A stretch of 64,000 bases of DNA. It comes from Candidatus Poribacteria bacterium. GTDB taxonomy: Bacteria; Poribacteria; WGA-4E; WGA-3G. The stretch is taken from the NCBI GenBank assembly GCA_022821965.1, contig JAJECN010000040.1:235166-299165 (forward strand). The letters run 5' to 3'. Each line of letters starts with the position of its first letter. Position 1 is the first letter of the stretch. The position numbers and the translations under genes are program-made. The notes below the pieces were generated by a model. The model saw only the letters and a list, made by a program, of their open reading frames with translations. It was not told the DNA's origin and made no database searches. Shown piece after piece: positions 51,399 to 60,138 of this stretch.

Positions 51399-52451
51399 CT
51401 ATAACGGGAACCTAACGCGCCGCCCCTCCTGTGCAGAACGATATGCCCCCAAAATCATCTCCACCGAAACGCGTCCATCCTCCACTGTGACATCAGGCTC
51501 CGTATCGTTCTTCAGGCAGTCGATAAAGGGGCGCGGTACACCGCCAATTCGTTCCCCGTGGCCATCTGGAATAGGGATACCAAGGTCTTTCCATGAGGGT
51601 TCGTCTCGTGTATACAACTTAAGCGCAACAGCGTCTGCGGAACGCGGGATATTGCACGAAGGTGCATCGCCATAGTTCTGAATTACCACACCTTCATCAC
51701 CGTAGATTTCAGTTGTATTCTCACCGGCGAGTGTAACAGATGTGTTCAGCAGAATCGCCATTTCTCCACCTGCAAACCGATAGACAGCCAACCCTGTATC
51801 ATCAGGTGCGACATCGGTCAAAATATTATCAATCTCGGCAATAACACTCGTCGGTTTACCGAGCATCCAGTGGATGAAATCGGTTGCGTGAGAGGCATCG
51901 TCCATGAACATTCCCATGTTCTTCTCTGGATCGATGTGCCAACGATTGGGTCCCGTCACAAAGGCTTCGCTAAATAAGGCGTTGATACAGTGCCGACGGC
52001 GTAGGACCCCGATTTTACCCAAAACGCCACTGTCGATCAGTTCTTTCATCGCGATGTTTGCTGGGTCGCGCCGCATCTGATAACCCATCATAAATTTCAC
52101 GCCTGTTTTCTCGACGACCTCGGCAATCCGATCACAATCTTCTAACGTGAGTGCCATCGGTTTTTGGCAGAGGATATGCTTCCCCTCCGACGCTGCTGCC
52201 GCCACCATCTCCGCGTGGCGATTCGTTTCACACGTCACAATAACGGCGTGAATTTCAGGATGGTTGATAACATCTTCGAGATGTGGTGAGTAACGCATGT
52301 CGTATTGTGTAGCGGCGGCTTCTCCACGTTCAGTGTTATCGTCCCAACACGCAACAAGTTCAACATCGTCAAATGCTTGCATCTGGTTGCAGTAAGCGTT
52401 GGCGTGTCCGTGTGCGAAACTTATTATACCGATACCAATCTTTGTTTTCAT
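51399..52451 (-). CDS. Gfo/Idh/MocA family oxidoreductase
   Basis: A 350-residue NAD(P)-dependent dehydrogenase. An N-terminal Rossmann fold (IGIGIISFAHGHANAYC) is followed by the ILCQKPMAL loop, where Lys of the family E-K-P motif acts in catalysis, and a C-terminal beta-sheet domain (MFMDDASHATDFIHWMLG). Members oxidise sugars, inositols or related compounds; the substrate here is unknown. Its ATG overlaps the stop of the PIN toxin gene (ATGA, 52448-52451), an unusual coupling of a toxin with a metabolic enzyme. Confidence 0.9.
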   Translation of the reverse strand: MKTKIGIGIISFAHGHANAYCNQMQAFDDVELVACWDDNTERGEAAATQYDMRYSPHLEDVINHPEIHAVIVTCETNRHAEMVAAAASEGKHILCQKPMALTLEDCDRIAEVVEKTGVKFMMGYQMRRDPANIAMKELIDSGVLGKIGVLRRRHCINALFSEAFVTGPNRWHIDPEKNMGMFMDDASHATDFIHWMLGKPTSVIAEIDNILTDVAPDDTGLAVYRFAGGEMAILLNTSVTLAGENTTEIYGDEGVVIQNYGDAPSCNIPRSADAVALKLYTRDEPSWKDLGIPIPDGHGERIGGVPRPFIDCLKNDTEPDVTVEDGRVSVEMILGAYRSAQEGRRVRFPL

Positions 52452-52951
52452 CTATAATTTATCCAATCTGTGAGTATCTGTTGTGAATCTACCTCGGGGT
52501 TAAAGACCTGTAATCCCTCAGTGCGAGCAGCCCTGAGCAGTCGTTGATCAGATGCGACGAGTACTAACGTATCGCCTATATTATGAAGTCTTGTTCCTAT
52601 ATCCAAGGCAGAACTCAACACTAACGCATCAACACTATTGAGAGAGTGGATTTCAATCAAATCCATTGAGTCCCATACAAGCGAATCTGGAACCGAAATT
52701 GTTTTGAAATTTGATTGACTATTGATCACTTCATGTCTTAAATGGGTGGTAGCCCTTTCAAACTGATGACTTGTGATGCGCCCGTCGTTTCGTTTGCGGA
52801 CACAGATCCAAAAGACTTCCATTGCGCCAATTGTCAAGCACGATAAACGTGCTAAAGGTACATTGCGAAAAAGAAAAAGCATTTTATCGCTACCAGATTC
52901 ACGAGTATATTTTTTAACAAGCGCACTCGCATCGAAATAGAAATAGTACAA
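52448..52951 (-). CDS. PIN domain ribonuclease, VapC-like toxin
   Basis: A 167-residue PIN protein. It begins MYYFYFDASALVKKYTRESG, where the first Asp of the acidic site is Asp8. Later acidic residues lie in LNSVDALVLSSAL and VASDQRLLRAA, giving the usual metal site. VapC-type toxins cleave tRNA or rRNA. The start is TTG at 52951, three bases past the stop of the upstream small gene, with GGGAGAAG as the ribosome binding site inside that gene. The pair therefore looks like a toxin-antitoxin operon. Confidence 0.82.
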   Translation of the reverse strand: MYYFYFDASALVKKYTRESGSDKMLFLFRNVPLARLSCLTIGAMEVFWICVRKRNDGRITSHQFERATTHLRHEVINSQSNFKTISVPDSLVWDSMDLIEIHSLNSVDALVLSSALDIGTRLHNIGDTLVLVASDQRLLRAARTEGLQVFNPEVDSQQILTDWINYR

Positions 52952-52953
52952 TG

Positions 52954-53298
52954 TTACTTCTCCCGTTCTGCGATAATTGCGCGGCTAAATTCGTTGTCCT
53001 CAGCACGGATACCGTGTTGTCTCATACTTTCATGAAGTTCTTCAATAGAACCGGGATCAAAATCAAGCGGAATCCCCATTCTTTCAAAGAGTCTGTCCAA
53101 GATTTCCTCAGTAATATGAGCATTTTGCTTTTTGTTTCGTCCGTAATATGCCATCACCTCTTCGCCTGTTTTGAAATCGTTCAGAGGGTTTGGGACTAAC
53201 ACATTAACAAGTGAAGAAAGTTGCTCATTCACCTCTGTAATCATCTTCTCTAACCGATCCAAACGTTGGATAATATCTTCAAGCGTTGCTTTTTCCAT
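52954..53298 (-). CDS. Putative antitoxin of PIN toxin
   Basis: A 114-residue protein upstream of the PIN gene. Residues 5-35 (LEDIIQRLDRLEKMITEVNE) form a coiled coil suited to dimerisation. The C-terminal half is acidic and alpha-helical (ITEEILDRLFERMGIPLDF), which could wrap the toxin. No clear ribbon-helix-helix or AbrB DNA-binding motif is visible, so its class is uncertain. GGAGG lies before ATG 53298. The antitoxin role is inferred from position and coupling. Confidence 0.7.
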   Translation of the reverse strand: MEKATLEDIIQRLDRLEKMITEVNEQLSSLVNVLVPNPLNDFKTGEEVMAYYGRNKKQNAHITEEILDRLFERMGIPLDFDPGSIEELHESMRQHGIRAEDNEFSRAIIAEREK

Positions 53299-53377
53299 CG
53301 TAAAACCTCCTATATCTTTTTATGCTGTTTGTTTTAAGAATACCACAAAAGCCTTGGGATGTCCTGTTAACACATCA

Positions 53378-55006
53378 TCACTCCTCCAAAACAATCCGAA
53401 CCTCTGTATCTACGCCGTGCTCACCAAAATTTACTTCAGCAGAAATCGGACCGAGAGATTCTAACGGAAACACGTTCTCTGTGATATGCTGTGTTACTGT
53501 GGCATCCAATTGCTGCCCTGAAAGAGAGGCAAGCGTTGTTGCGACTGGGAGGAAGCGTTTTAATTCTGGCACAAGCATATCTGGCTGAATGAATATTTGA
53601 AATCCACTCGTATCTGCGTTGAATGTCAGGTCGTTCAAAGCGGGTGCGTTCCCCATAATCGTATCAATCACAGATTTTAACCCAGCAAGCGTTGTGCTGA
53701 AAACGAAATAATCATTGACGATTGCATATCCACCTGTAATTGCCAATAGAAAATTGATGCGGAGTTGCACGGGTTGCAGTGCGATACCTTTGTAATCTTG
53801 CGGTTCAAGGAATTCAAGCGGTTTACCTACAACAGAAATCTTTCCGTCCCTCACAATTCCCAAAACAGCGTTTAATGCGTCGGGAGCTTTGGTATGAGCA
53901 GCGAAAATCAATGAAGGCATTACCGATGCTTGACTGGCTTCAGGTGCAATTAACAGGACAGTTAAGTCGGTGCCCAAAATTTGGGAAAGATCCACATCAC
54001 CAAAGAGTTCCTTCATCTGATTTGGAACGGGAAGTGTCGTAGCAAAGGCGGTTCGCTCTGGAAACGTAAGGAATGGTTTCGTATTTTCCCTAACTGGAAC
54101 GGAGCGGGGGTTAGTATTTGCTTCCGTGCGGAGCCGATGTCGTGAAAGAATCACGCCACCTTCATATCGGTTGCTGAACGTCCAGAACTTTGTACCTCCA
54201 AGCAATCCATAAATTTGCTTAACCGACGCATGAGCACCCACATTCTCTAACATAGGTCCCAACCTTTGCCCATCTACATAACCCGTACTTTTGCCCTGAA
54301 GATAACCTTCCTGTATATCCGCCGCCATTGGGTGTTCGGCGAGAAATCCCTGTTTTTCTGGTGCAGTTTTTCCGCTGGAAAGACCGGTATAGATGTCAAG
54401 CGTCTCTACCAATAACAGCGGGTCGAGACTTAACATACCGATTTTTCCGATGAAGGTATAACTAAAGGCGCGTGGATACCCTATAATGGTATTAATCGTG
54501 AAGTCACCGTAATCGGTTTGGATGCGTTCGTATTTTGGATTGATTGCATCCGTCGCTGTAATCGCCTCAATGCTCAGCTTCTCCTTTCCTCCCATTGCAC
54601 TAATGAGCAGAAAGGAGAACTCGCCCTCACGCTGATAAATAGCGAGAATGGTTTCCTCGCCAAAATAACCAGTGATCGTTTTGAGGTCGAGTTCAGCGCC
54701 CATCTCGTATTCCCACAACTGCTTCTGATAGACAAGCTGCTTCCACCATCGCTCTTTTTTAATTTCAGCGAGAAGCGGCATCTTAGCCGTCTGTTTTCCA
54801 AACTCACTACGATTGAAAGTTTCTACCAAACCTTTCAACTCCTTAAGCGTCAGATAACAGATTGGAGATTTCGGGAGGAGTGTGATAAGATGCTGTTCCG
54901 GTTCCCACAACGCGCGCTGGTGATAGATAATGGATAGCAAAATGATAACCCCAATAAGGACGATTAGGCTGATGAAAATGATTTTTTTAGATTTGTTCAG
55001 AGGCAT
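53378..55006 (-). CDS. Membrane-anchored hypothetical protein (DUF3352-like)
   Basis: A 542-residue protein with one N-terminal membrane helix (residues 8-27, IIFISLIVLIGVIILLSII) and a long extracytoplasmic part. The pattern after the helix (LITLLPKSPICYLTLKELKG, then AELDLKTITGYFGEETILAI and PRAFSYTFIGKIGMLSLDP) is like DUF3352-type proteins, which have repeated lipid-binding-like alpha-beta domains. The function is unknown. No operon partner is evident; the PIN pair lies about 80 bases past its stop. Confidence 0.65.
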   Translation of the reverse strand: MPLNKSKKIIFISLIVLIGVIILLSIIYHQRALWEPEQHLITLLPKSPICYLTLKELKGLVETFNRSEFGKQTAKMPLLAEIKKERWWKQLVYQKQLWEYEMGAELDLKTITGYFGEETILAIYQREGEFSFLLISAMGGKEKLSIEAITATDAINPKYERIQTDYGDFTINTIIGYPRAFSYTFIGKIGMLSLDPLLLVETLDIYTGLSSGKTAPEKQGFLAEHPMAADIQEGYLQGKSTGYVDGQRLGPMLENVGAHASVKQIYGLLGGTKFWTFSNRYEGGVILSRHRLRTEANTNPRSVPVRENTKPFLTFPERTAFATTLPVPNQMKELFGDVDLSQILGTDLTVLLIAPEASQASVMPSLIFAAHTKAPDALNAVLGIVRDGKISVVGKPLEFLEPQDYKGIALQPVQLRINFLLAITGGYAIVNDYFVFSTTLAGLKSVIDTIMGNAPALNDLTFNADTSGFQIFIQPDMLVPELKRFLPVATTLASLSGQQLDATVTQHITENVFPLESLGPISAEVNFGEHGVDTEVRIVLEE

Positions 55007-55282
55007 CGGCTTTTGAGACCTTTGTCATGATAGGGAGATTTCCGTGAGTCGTAAGTTTTGCTAAATAGGACCAAAAAATCCGTGTTAGCAATTTCTGCTG
55101 CAGCTTCATCTTTAGGTTTATTGGATTATACCACATTTTCGTTCTCAGTAAACAACTTAATCGACGACAGCGTTTAGCACGTTCACAGAACATACCGATA
55201 GTTTACCCAGCAGGAAATGAAAAAACAGGTTGCCTGAAACCGAAGAACAGTGTAAAATAGTAACGCTATTTCTTGAAAGAGG

Positions 55283-57169
55283 GTGAACAAAGTTCCGACC
55301 AAAGATCTCAAAATTCGGCCATTCACTATTTTCCTTATCTGCGTGTTAGTGCCTGCCAACTGCTGGTGGGTATCCGCCTCTATCATCCGTGGCGGTGGTA
55401 GTCCAACGCAGGTTTCGCTTTTCTACAATGCCGTTATCACCATTTTAATCTTGTTAGGTATCGGGCTTCTCTTGCGTCGGTTGCATCACGCCTTTGCGCT
55501 CAACCGTGCTGAATTGCTCGTCATCTACACCTGCATCTCAGTAGGTGCGGGGCTTGCTGGGGTTGACCGATTCCTCGTTCTTATGCCGATTATCGGGCAT
55601 GCACACTGGTTCGCGACCCCAGAAAACGACTGGGCAAACCTGTTCCATCTGCACGTTCCACAATGGTTAGCAGTTAGCAATAAGCGCGTGCTTGAAGGGT
55701 ATTACAACGGATTTGCGAGTATCTACGAATCGCGTTACTTAATCGCGTGGCTACCGGCAATCTTTTGGTGGACGGTTTTCTTAGTCGCGATCCACCTCGT
55801 GATGCTCTGTCTCAGCCTGATCTTTCGGAAGCAGTGGGTTGAATCGGAACGACTCAGTTATCCTATCATTCAACTGCCGTTCGAGATGACGACCCGCAGT
55901 CGTAACTTCTTCCGCTCGCCGTGGATGTGGCTTGGGCTTTCGATTGGGGTCACAATTGATATTATCAACGGGTTGAACTTCCTGTTTCCTGCCGTTCCAA
56001 GCCTCGGTGGGAAATTGTATGATTTGCGTAAGATTTTCACAGAGCGTCCGTGGAGCGGTATCGGTTGGAGTCCGCTTGGTGTTTTTCCATTCGGTGTTGG
56101 GCTTTCGTTCTTTATCCCCTTAGACCTCTCCTTTTCATGTTGGGCATTCTGGTTGATATGGCGAGCAGAACGCCTGTTAGGTGTTATTGCGGGGTGGCGT
56201 GGACTGCCGCGCTTTCCCTACGAAGCAGAGCAATCACACGGCGCATATTTAGGGCTTTGCGTTGTCGCTATCTGGATGAGCAGACGCTATCTGAAAGGGA
56301 TCGCCCACCAACTCATCTCCCCAAAATCAGACGAACCGATTTCATATCGCCTGATTGTTCTCGGTTTCCTTAGCGGAGTGGCATTCATCATCGGATTTTG
56401 TCTGAAGATGGGGATGAGTTTTTGGATCATCATTGTTTACTTCGCCATCTGGTTCGCGATTGCAATGGCGATTACGCGTCTGCGTGCGGAACTCGGTTCG
56501 CCGGTACACGATTTGCATTTCATCGGACCGGATGAAATGTTGCCGAGATTGTTAGGCATTCGTCGATTGGGTTCAGTGAACTTAACGGGGTTTGCCTATC
56601 TTTACTGCCTGAACCGTGCACACCGTTCACATGCGATGCCACACCAACTTGAAGGCTTTAAACTGGCTGAAGGTGCCAACATCCCACTGCGAAAGTTTGC
56701 TGTCCTCATGATGTTGGCTTCCGCGCTGGGCGCGCTCGGTTCGTTTTGGGCATATTTGTCTATGTATTATGCAGAAGGCGGTTTCGCCGGATTCGGACGC
56801 GAATCCTTTAATCGGTTAGAAACATGGCTCACCTACGCCGCGCCTCCAGATGTACCAGCAATCGGTTTCGCATCGTTAGGGTTTGGGTTGACGCTACTCC
56901 TTGCCGCAATGCGGATGCGGTTCATCTGGTGGAATCTACACCCTGTCGGTTACGCGATCTCTGGGAGTTGGGCGATTAATCCAATGGTAGGTTCAATTTT
57001 TGTCGGATGGCTACTCAAATGGCTTGTGTTGAAATACGGTGGACTCCACTTGCACCGGAAAGCGGTTCCGTTTTTCCTCGGCATTGTGCTCGGTGAGTTC
57101 GTGATCGGTTCGTTCTGGAGCCTCCTCGCTGTAGCACTCGACCAACCGATGTATCGCTTCCTCTTTTAA
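55283..57169 (+). CDS. DUF6785-type polytopic membrane protein
   Basis: A 628-residue integral membrane protein with about 12 helices. It begins IRPFTIFLICVLVPANCWWV (residues about 11-30), then has NAVITILILLGIGLLLRRLH, and helices up to the C-terminus (FFLGIVLGEFVIGSFWSLL). Sequence blocks AELLVIYTCISVGAGLAG, ESERLSYPIIQLPFEM and RAELGSPVHDLHFIGPDEML resemble the DUF6785/DUF6784 proteins common in planctomycete-like and other environmental genomes; some annotated as oligopeptide-transporter-like. The start is GTG at 55283 with GAAAGAGG upstream. Substrate unknown. Confidence 0.78.
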   Translation: MNKVPTKDLKIRPFTIFLICVLVPANCWWVSASIIRGGGSPTQVSLFYNAVITILILLGIGLLLRRLHHAFALNRAELLVIYTCISVGAGLAGVDRFLVLMPIIGHAHWFATPENDWANLFHLHVPQWLAVSNKRVLEGYYNGFASIYESRYLIAWLPAIFWWTVFLVAIHLVMLCLSLIFRKQWVESERLSYPIIQLPFEMTTRSRNFFRSPWMWLGLSIGVTIDIINGLNFLFPAVPSLGGKLYDLRKIFTERPWSGIGWSPLGVFPFGVGLSFFIPLDLSFSCWAFWLIWRAERLLGVIAGWRGLPRFPYEAEQSHGAYLGLCVVAIWMSRRYLKGIAHQLISPKSDEPISYRLIVLGFLSGVAFIIGFCLKMGMSFWIIIVYFAIWFAIAMAITRLRAELGSPVHDLHFIGPDEMLPRLLGIRRLGSVNLTGFAYLYCLNRAHRSHAMPHQLEGFKLAEGANIPLRKFAVLMMLASALGALGSFWAYLSMYYAEGGFAGFGRESFNRLETWLTYAAPPDVPAIGFASLGFGLTLLLAAMRMRFIWWNLHPVGYAISGSWAINPMVGSIFVGWLLKWLVLKYGGLHLHRKAVPFFLGIVLGEFVIGSFWSLLAVALDQPMYRFLF

Positions 57170-57199
57170 GTCAACAACGAACACGAGGTGAAAAAGGCG

Positions 57200-57227
57200 T
57201 TGCTATTTTTTCTATTTATGGTATAAT
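57200..57227 (+). promoter_or_regulatory. probable promoter overlapping the nth 5' end
   Basis: TTGCTA (57200-57205) and a perfect TATAAT (57222-57227) are spaced by 16 bases. The -10 overlaps the ATG at 57226, so a transcript from here would begin downstream of it, favouring TTG at 57259 as the nth start. Confidence 0.5.
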
Positions 57228-57927
57228 GTTAAAAACGCGACACCTTGGAAGAAAACAATTGGAACTACAGCAGAAAGCGAAAATTATATCAGACGCACTT
57301 GAGGTGTTATTCGGTGTGCCGACTCGCGACGGGACAGGAGACGTGCTGGAAAGTCTCATCCTAACAATCTTGTCGCAGAACACAACAGATGTCAGCCGCG
57401 ATAAAGGGTATGCCGTGCTCAAAGAACGATTCCCGACATGGGAGGATGTGCTACACGCCGATGTTAAGGCGATAGAGGCAGCGATAAGGGTCGTCGGACT
57501 GGGAGAACAGAAAAGCAACACTATCAAAAATTTCCTTACATGGCTCCAAGCCGAACACGGTGAACTCTCATTGGAATTCATGCACAATATGGAAACGGAG
57601 GAAGCGTTAGAATTCCTGTGTCAACACAAAGGCATCGGTATCAAAACGGCATCCGTTACGCTCTCCTTCGCGTGCGGTCGAGAGGTCTTCCCAGTTGATA
57701 CACACATCCTGCGCATCTCCAAACGTCTCGGACTGATTCCACCGAATTGCAGTGCAGAGAAGGCACATCAACTGTTACCACCGATTGTGCCAGAGGGAAA
57801 GGCGTATCCATTCCATATAAACCTGATTTATTTCGGTAGACAAATTTGTGATGCCCGCAAGCCGTTATGCGAACGGTGTTCATTGACGCAGCACTGTCTT
57901 TACTTTAAAGATAACTTGCAGGCTTAG
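57226..57927 (+). CDS. nth: Endonuclease III
   Basis: Base-excision DNA glycosylase/AP lyase removing oxidised pyrimidines. The helix-hairpin-helix is HKGIGIKTAS with catalytic Lys140, followed by PVDTHILRIS with catalytic Asp158; the 18-residue spacing equals that of Escherichia coli Nth. A C-x6-C-x2-C-x5-C cluster near the C-terminus (CDARKPLCERCSLTQHC) binds [4Fe-4S]. The start is open: ATG 57226 overlaps a -10 box and lacks a Shine-Dalgarno, whereas TTG 57259 has GGAAG seven bases upstream and would remove 11 residues. It ends 29 bases before the next membrane protein gene. Confidence 0.93.
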   Translation: MLKTRHLGRKQLELQQKAKIISDALEVLFGVPTRDGTGDVLESLILTILSQNTTDVSRDKGYAVLKERFPTWEDVLHADVKAIEAAIRVVGLGEQKSNTIKNFLTWLQAEHGELSLEFMHNMETEEALEFLCQHKGIGIKTASVTLSFACGREVFPVDTHILRISKRLGLIPPNCSAEKAHQLLPPIVPEGKAYPFHINLIYFGRQICDARKPLCERCSLTQHCLYFKDNLQA

Positions 57928-57956
57928 GGAGTGCTTCCCTGTATCGGAGGGAAAAT

Positions 57957-60062
57957 ATGTTTAATTGGAGAAACTTGTCATGGAAACATCTATTTGTGGT
58001 GTTATTGGTATTACACATCCTTCCGCTCTGGATTTTTGCGTATTTCCCTTCCCAAGACGGTGCAAGCCATGTCTACAACGGTTTGGTGCTGAAGGAATAT
58101 GCAAAGCACGAAAACTATAAGCTGCGGGATGCGTGGGAATTGAATATTACCGTTTTCCCGAACTGGTTATCCCACATTTTGCTCGCAGCACTCCTCTATA
58201 TATTTCCACCCGTTATCGCTGAGAAGGTCTTTCTTACAATCGCGATAGGCATGGTCCCATTCGCTTTCTTCTATTTCCTAAACGCTGTCCATAGAGGTCA
58301 AGAAGGGCAGTACGTATACGCTTGGCTCGGTTTTCCATTTGCCCTCAATTATCTCCTTTATATGGGTTTTTACAACTTCCAACTGAGCATTTCGTTTTTC
58401 TTCTTCAGTTTCGGGTTCTGGTGGAAACATAAAGACGACATCCAAGTAAAACATCTAATCTGGCTCTATATATTGTTACTGCTGACTTATCTGTCGCACA
58501 TTGCCTCTTATGGTCTCGTCATGTTGGGTATCTCTATAGCAGGGGGATGCTTGTTCGGGGCACCAGCGATAGCCACAGCGTGGCGCACACGCGGTGAAGG
58601 GTTCATTGCACTGTGTCAGAAGTTCGTCGTTAGCCTCAAGCCTCTTTTTCGCTTCTTTCTCTATATGGTGCCGATGTATTTTGTGCTGATAGAGTACTAC
58701 CTACAGAGTATAAAACGACATCCACAAGGAAACCATCGCGGCATGGAGTGGATTTGGGATTACTTTTTGGGCGTTAAATCAATCGTCTATTTCACCGACT
58801 GGCATGTTCCTGTCAACCGTTTCCTACTCGCGGTGTTAGCAATGGCAATTGTTATCTCCATCGGCTACCGAATTTACCGAAAGGAGTGGGTGAAGCAGAC
58901 AGATGCTTTCCTGCTCATCGCCATCGTGTTTACCTATATGTTCATCAGGGCACCGTGGAGTTACGGACCGGGCGGATGGATCAATGATAGGATCCATCTC
59001 TATATTCTGCTAATGTTGGGAGCATGGTTAATTCCGAATATGGGTAAACTCCCCCGCTATGTTCTCACAACTTATCTCATCCTTTTCAGTTTAGTTCACT
59101 GCGGTAGGACTGCCTACGACCACGGGCGCATCGCTCCAGAGATTGCCGAGCTTGTATCGGGAGCACACTTGATAGAACCGCACACAAATTTTAGACACCG
59201 CAGCACAGGTTGGCACAAATCGGTCGCTCAGTTTGAACATTACAATTCGGGTACAAAGAAATGGGAGCTCAAGAATCAAGTCAAATATGTGACACCCTTT
59301 GTGCACTCCACAGCCTTTTACGGTGTCTATGCGAAGGACGTGGGACATCTTGAGAATTACGAGGCAGCCTATTACTACTTCCCCGTAAACCGTAAAAACG
59401 CGAGCGCACCCATAGACTATTTCGTAGCGTGGTACCCGCCAGATACGGAGGCATTCCGTAGGGAAACCACCAACTATGAAATTATCCACGAGACCGAACA
59501 CCTTCAAATCTATAGAAAAAAGCGCGCCCCAGGACCGATGCTTGAACTTTGGGATAAAACCGAAGAGGGTAATCTCGTCATCCGTTTTGATATGCAACCC
59601 AACAACGGCGAAACAGCACCGGATCATCACGCCATTGGACCCAACACAGTATATGAGAGTGGCAAATTCGGATGGGATACGCTCGCGCCCCATGAAGCAT
59701 ACAGCGGGAACAAGAGTAAGACTGAACTCTCGCAGGATGCTGTTTGGAGTAAGGAGGATGCTGCTTTCAAACTGGATTTGCCTAACGGAAACTATCGTGT
59801 AACCAACACTTTCTCAACAGCAGGCAATGCTAAGCATACAGTCAACTTATTAGCAAACGGAACACCAGTGCTCAAAGGACTCACTGTAACAAAAGAAGTT
59901 GAAGTGCATCAACACACCTATACGGGCGAAGTTACCGATGGTTACCTCACCCAAGTCATTTTCACCCCCAAAGACCGAGTAAAGACTGACGTTGAATGGA
60001 ACAAGAAAGATCACTTCTGGATTTGGAACGGCTGTACAGTCGAACAAATACAACCAAAATAA
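57957..60062 (+). CDS. Large polytopic membrane protein, GT-C-like
   Basis: A 701-residue protein. The N-terminal two-thirds has about 11 helices (LFVVLLVLHILPLWIFAYF at the start), with a PSQDGASHVYNG segment after helix 1, the place where GT-C glycosyltransferases carry their catalytic Asp. The remainder (about 450-701) is soluble and beta-rich, ending NGNYRVTNTFSTAGNAKHTV and WNGCTVEQIQPK, reminiscent of a carbohydrate-binding-like domain. A role as a membrane glycosyltransferase is possible but not proven. GGAGG lies before ATG 57957. The Nth gene precedes it without obvious functional link. Confidence 0.65.
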   Translation: MFNWRNLSWKHLFVVLLVLHILPLWIFAYFPSQDGASHVYNGLVLKEYAKHENYKLRDAWELNITVFPNWLSHILLAALLYIFPPVIAEKVFLTIAIGMVPFAFFYFLNAVHRGQEGQYVYAWLGFPFALNYLLYMGFYNFQLSISFFFFSFGFWWKHKDDIQVKHLIWLYILLLLTYLSHIASYGLVMLGISIAGGCLFGAPAIATAWRTRGEGFIALCQKFVVSLKPLFRFFLYMVPMYFVLIEYYLQSIKRHPQGNHRGMEWIWDYFLGVKSIVYFTDWHVPVNRFLLAVLAMAIVISIGYRIYRKEWVKQTDAFLLIAIVFTYMFIRAPWSYGPGGWINDRIHLYILLMLGAWLIPNMGKLPRYVLTTYLILFSLVHCGRTAYDHGRIAPEIAELVSGAHLIEPHTNFRHRSTGWHKSVAQFEHYNSGTKKWELKNQVKYVTPFVHSTAFYGVYAKDVGHLENYEAAYYYFPVNRKNASAPIDYFVAWYPPDTEAFRRETTNYEIIHETEHLQIYRKKRAPGPMLELWDKTEEGNLVIRFDMQPNNGETAPDHHAIGPNTVYESGKFGWDTLAPHEAYSGNKSKTELSQDAVWSKEDAAFKLDLPNGNYRVTNTFSTAGNAKHTVNLLANGTPVLKGLTVTKEVEVHQHTYTGEVTDGYLTQVIFTPKDRVKTDVEWNKKDHFWIWNGCTVEQIQPK

Positions 60063-60092
60063 AGCATACCTTATAGAAGTGCTATATTCGCT

Positions 60093-60113
60093 GGCGAGGT
60101 TTTCAACCTCGCC
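60093..60113. repeat. GGCGAGGTT hairpin
   Basis: GGCGAGGTT and AACCTCGCC pair perfectly around TTC in the 76-base gap after the membrane protein gene. There is no T-run after it on the plus strand, so it may be a weak terminator or a dispersed palindrome rather than a classical terminator. Confidence 0.5.
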
Positions 60114-60138
60114 GACAGAAAAAAGGAGAATTGATTGA

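Noticed and set aside
55660..55685. TTAGCAGTTAGCAATA resembling a heptamer-repeat
   Set aside because: It is inside the DUF6785 coding frame without arms or interruption, so chance similarity is more likely.
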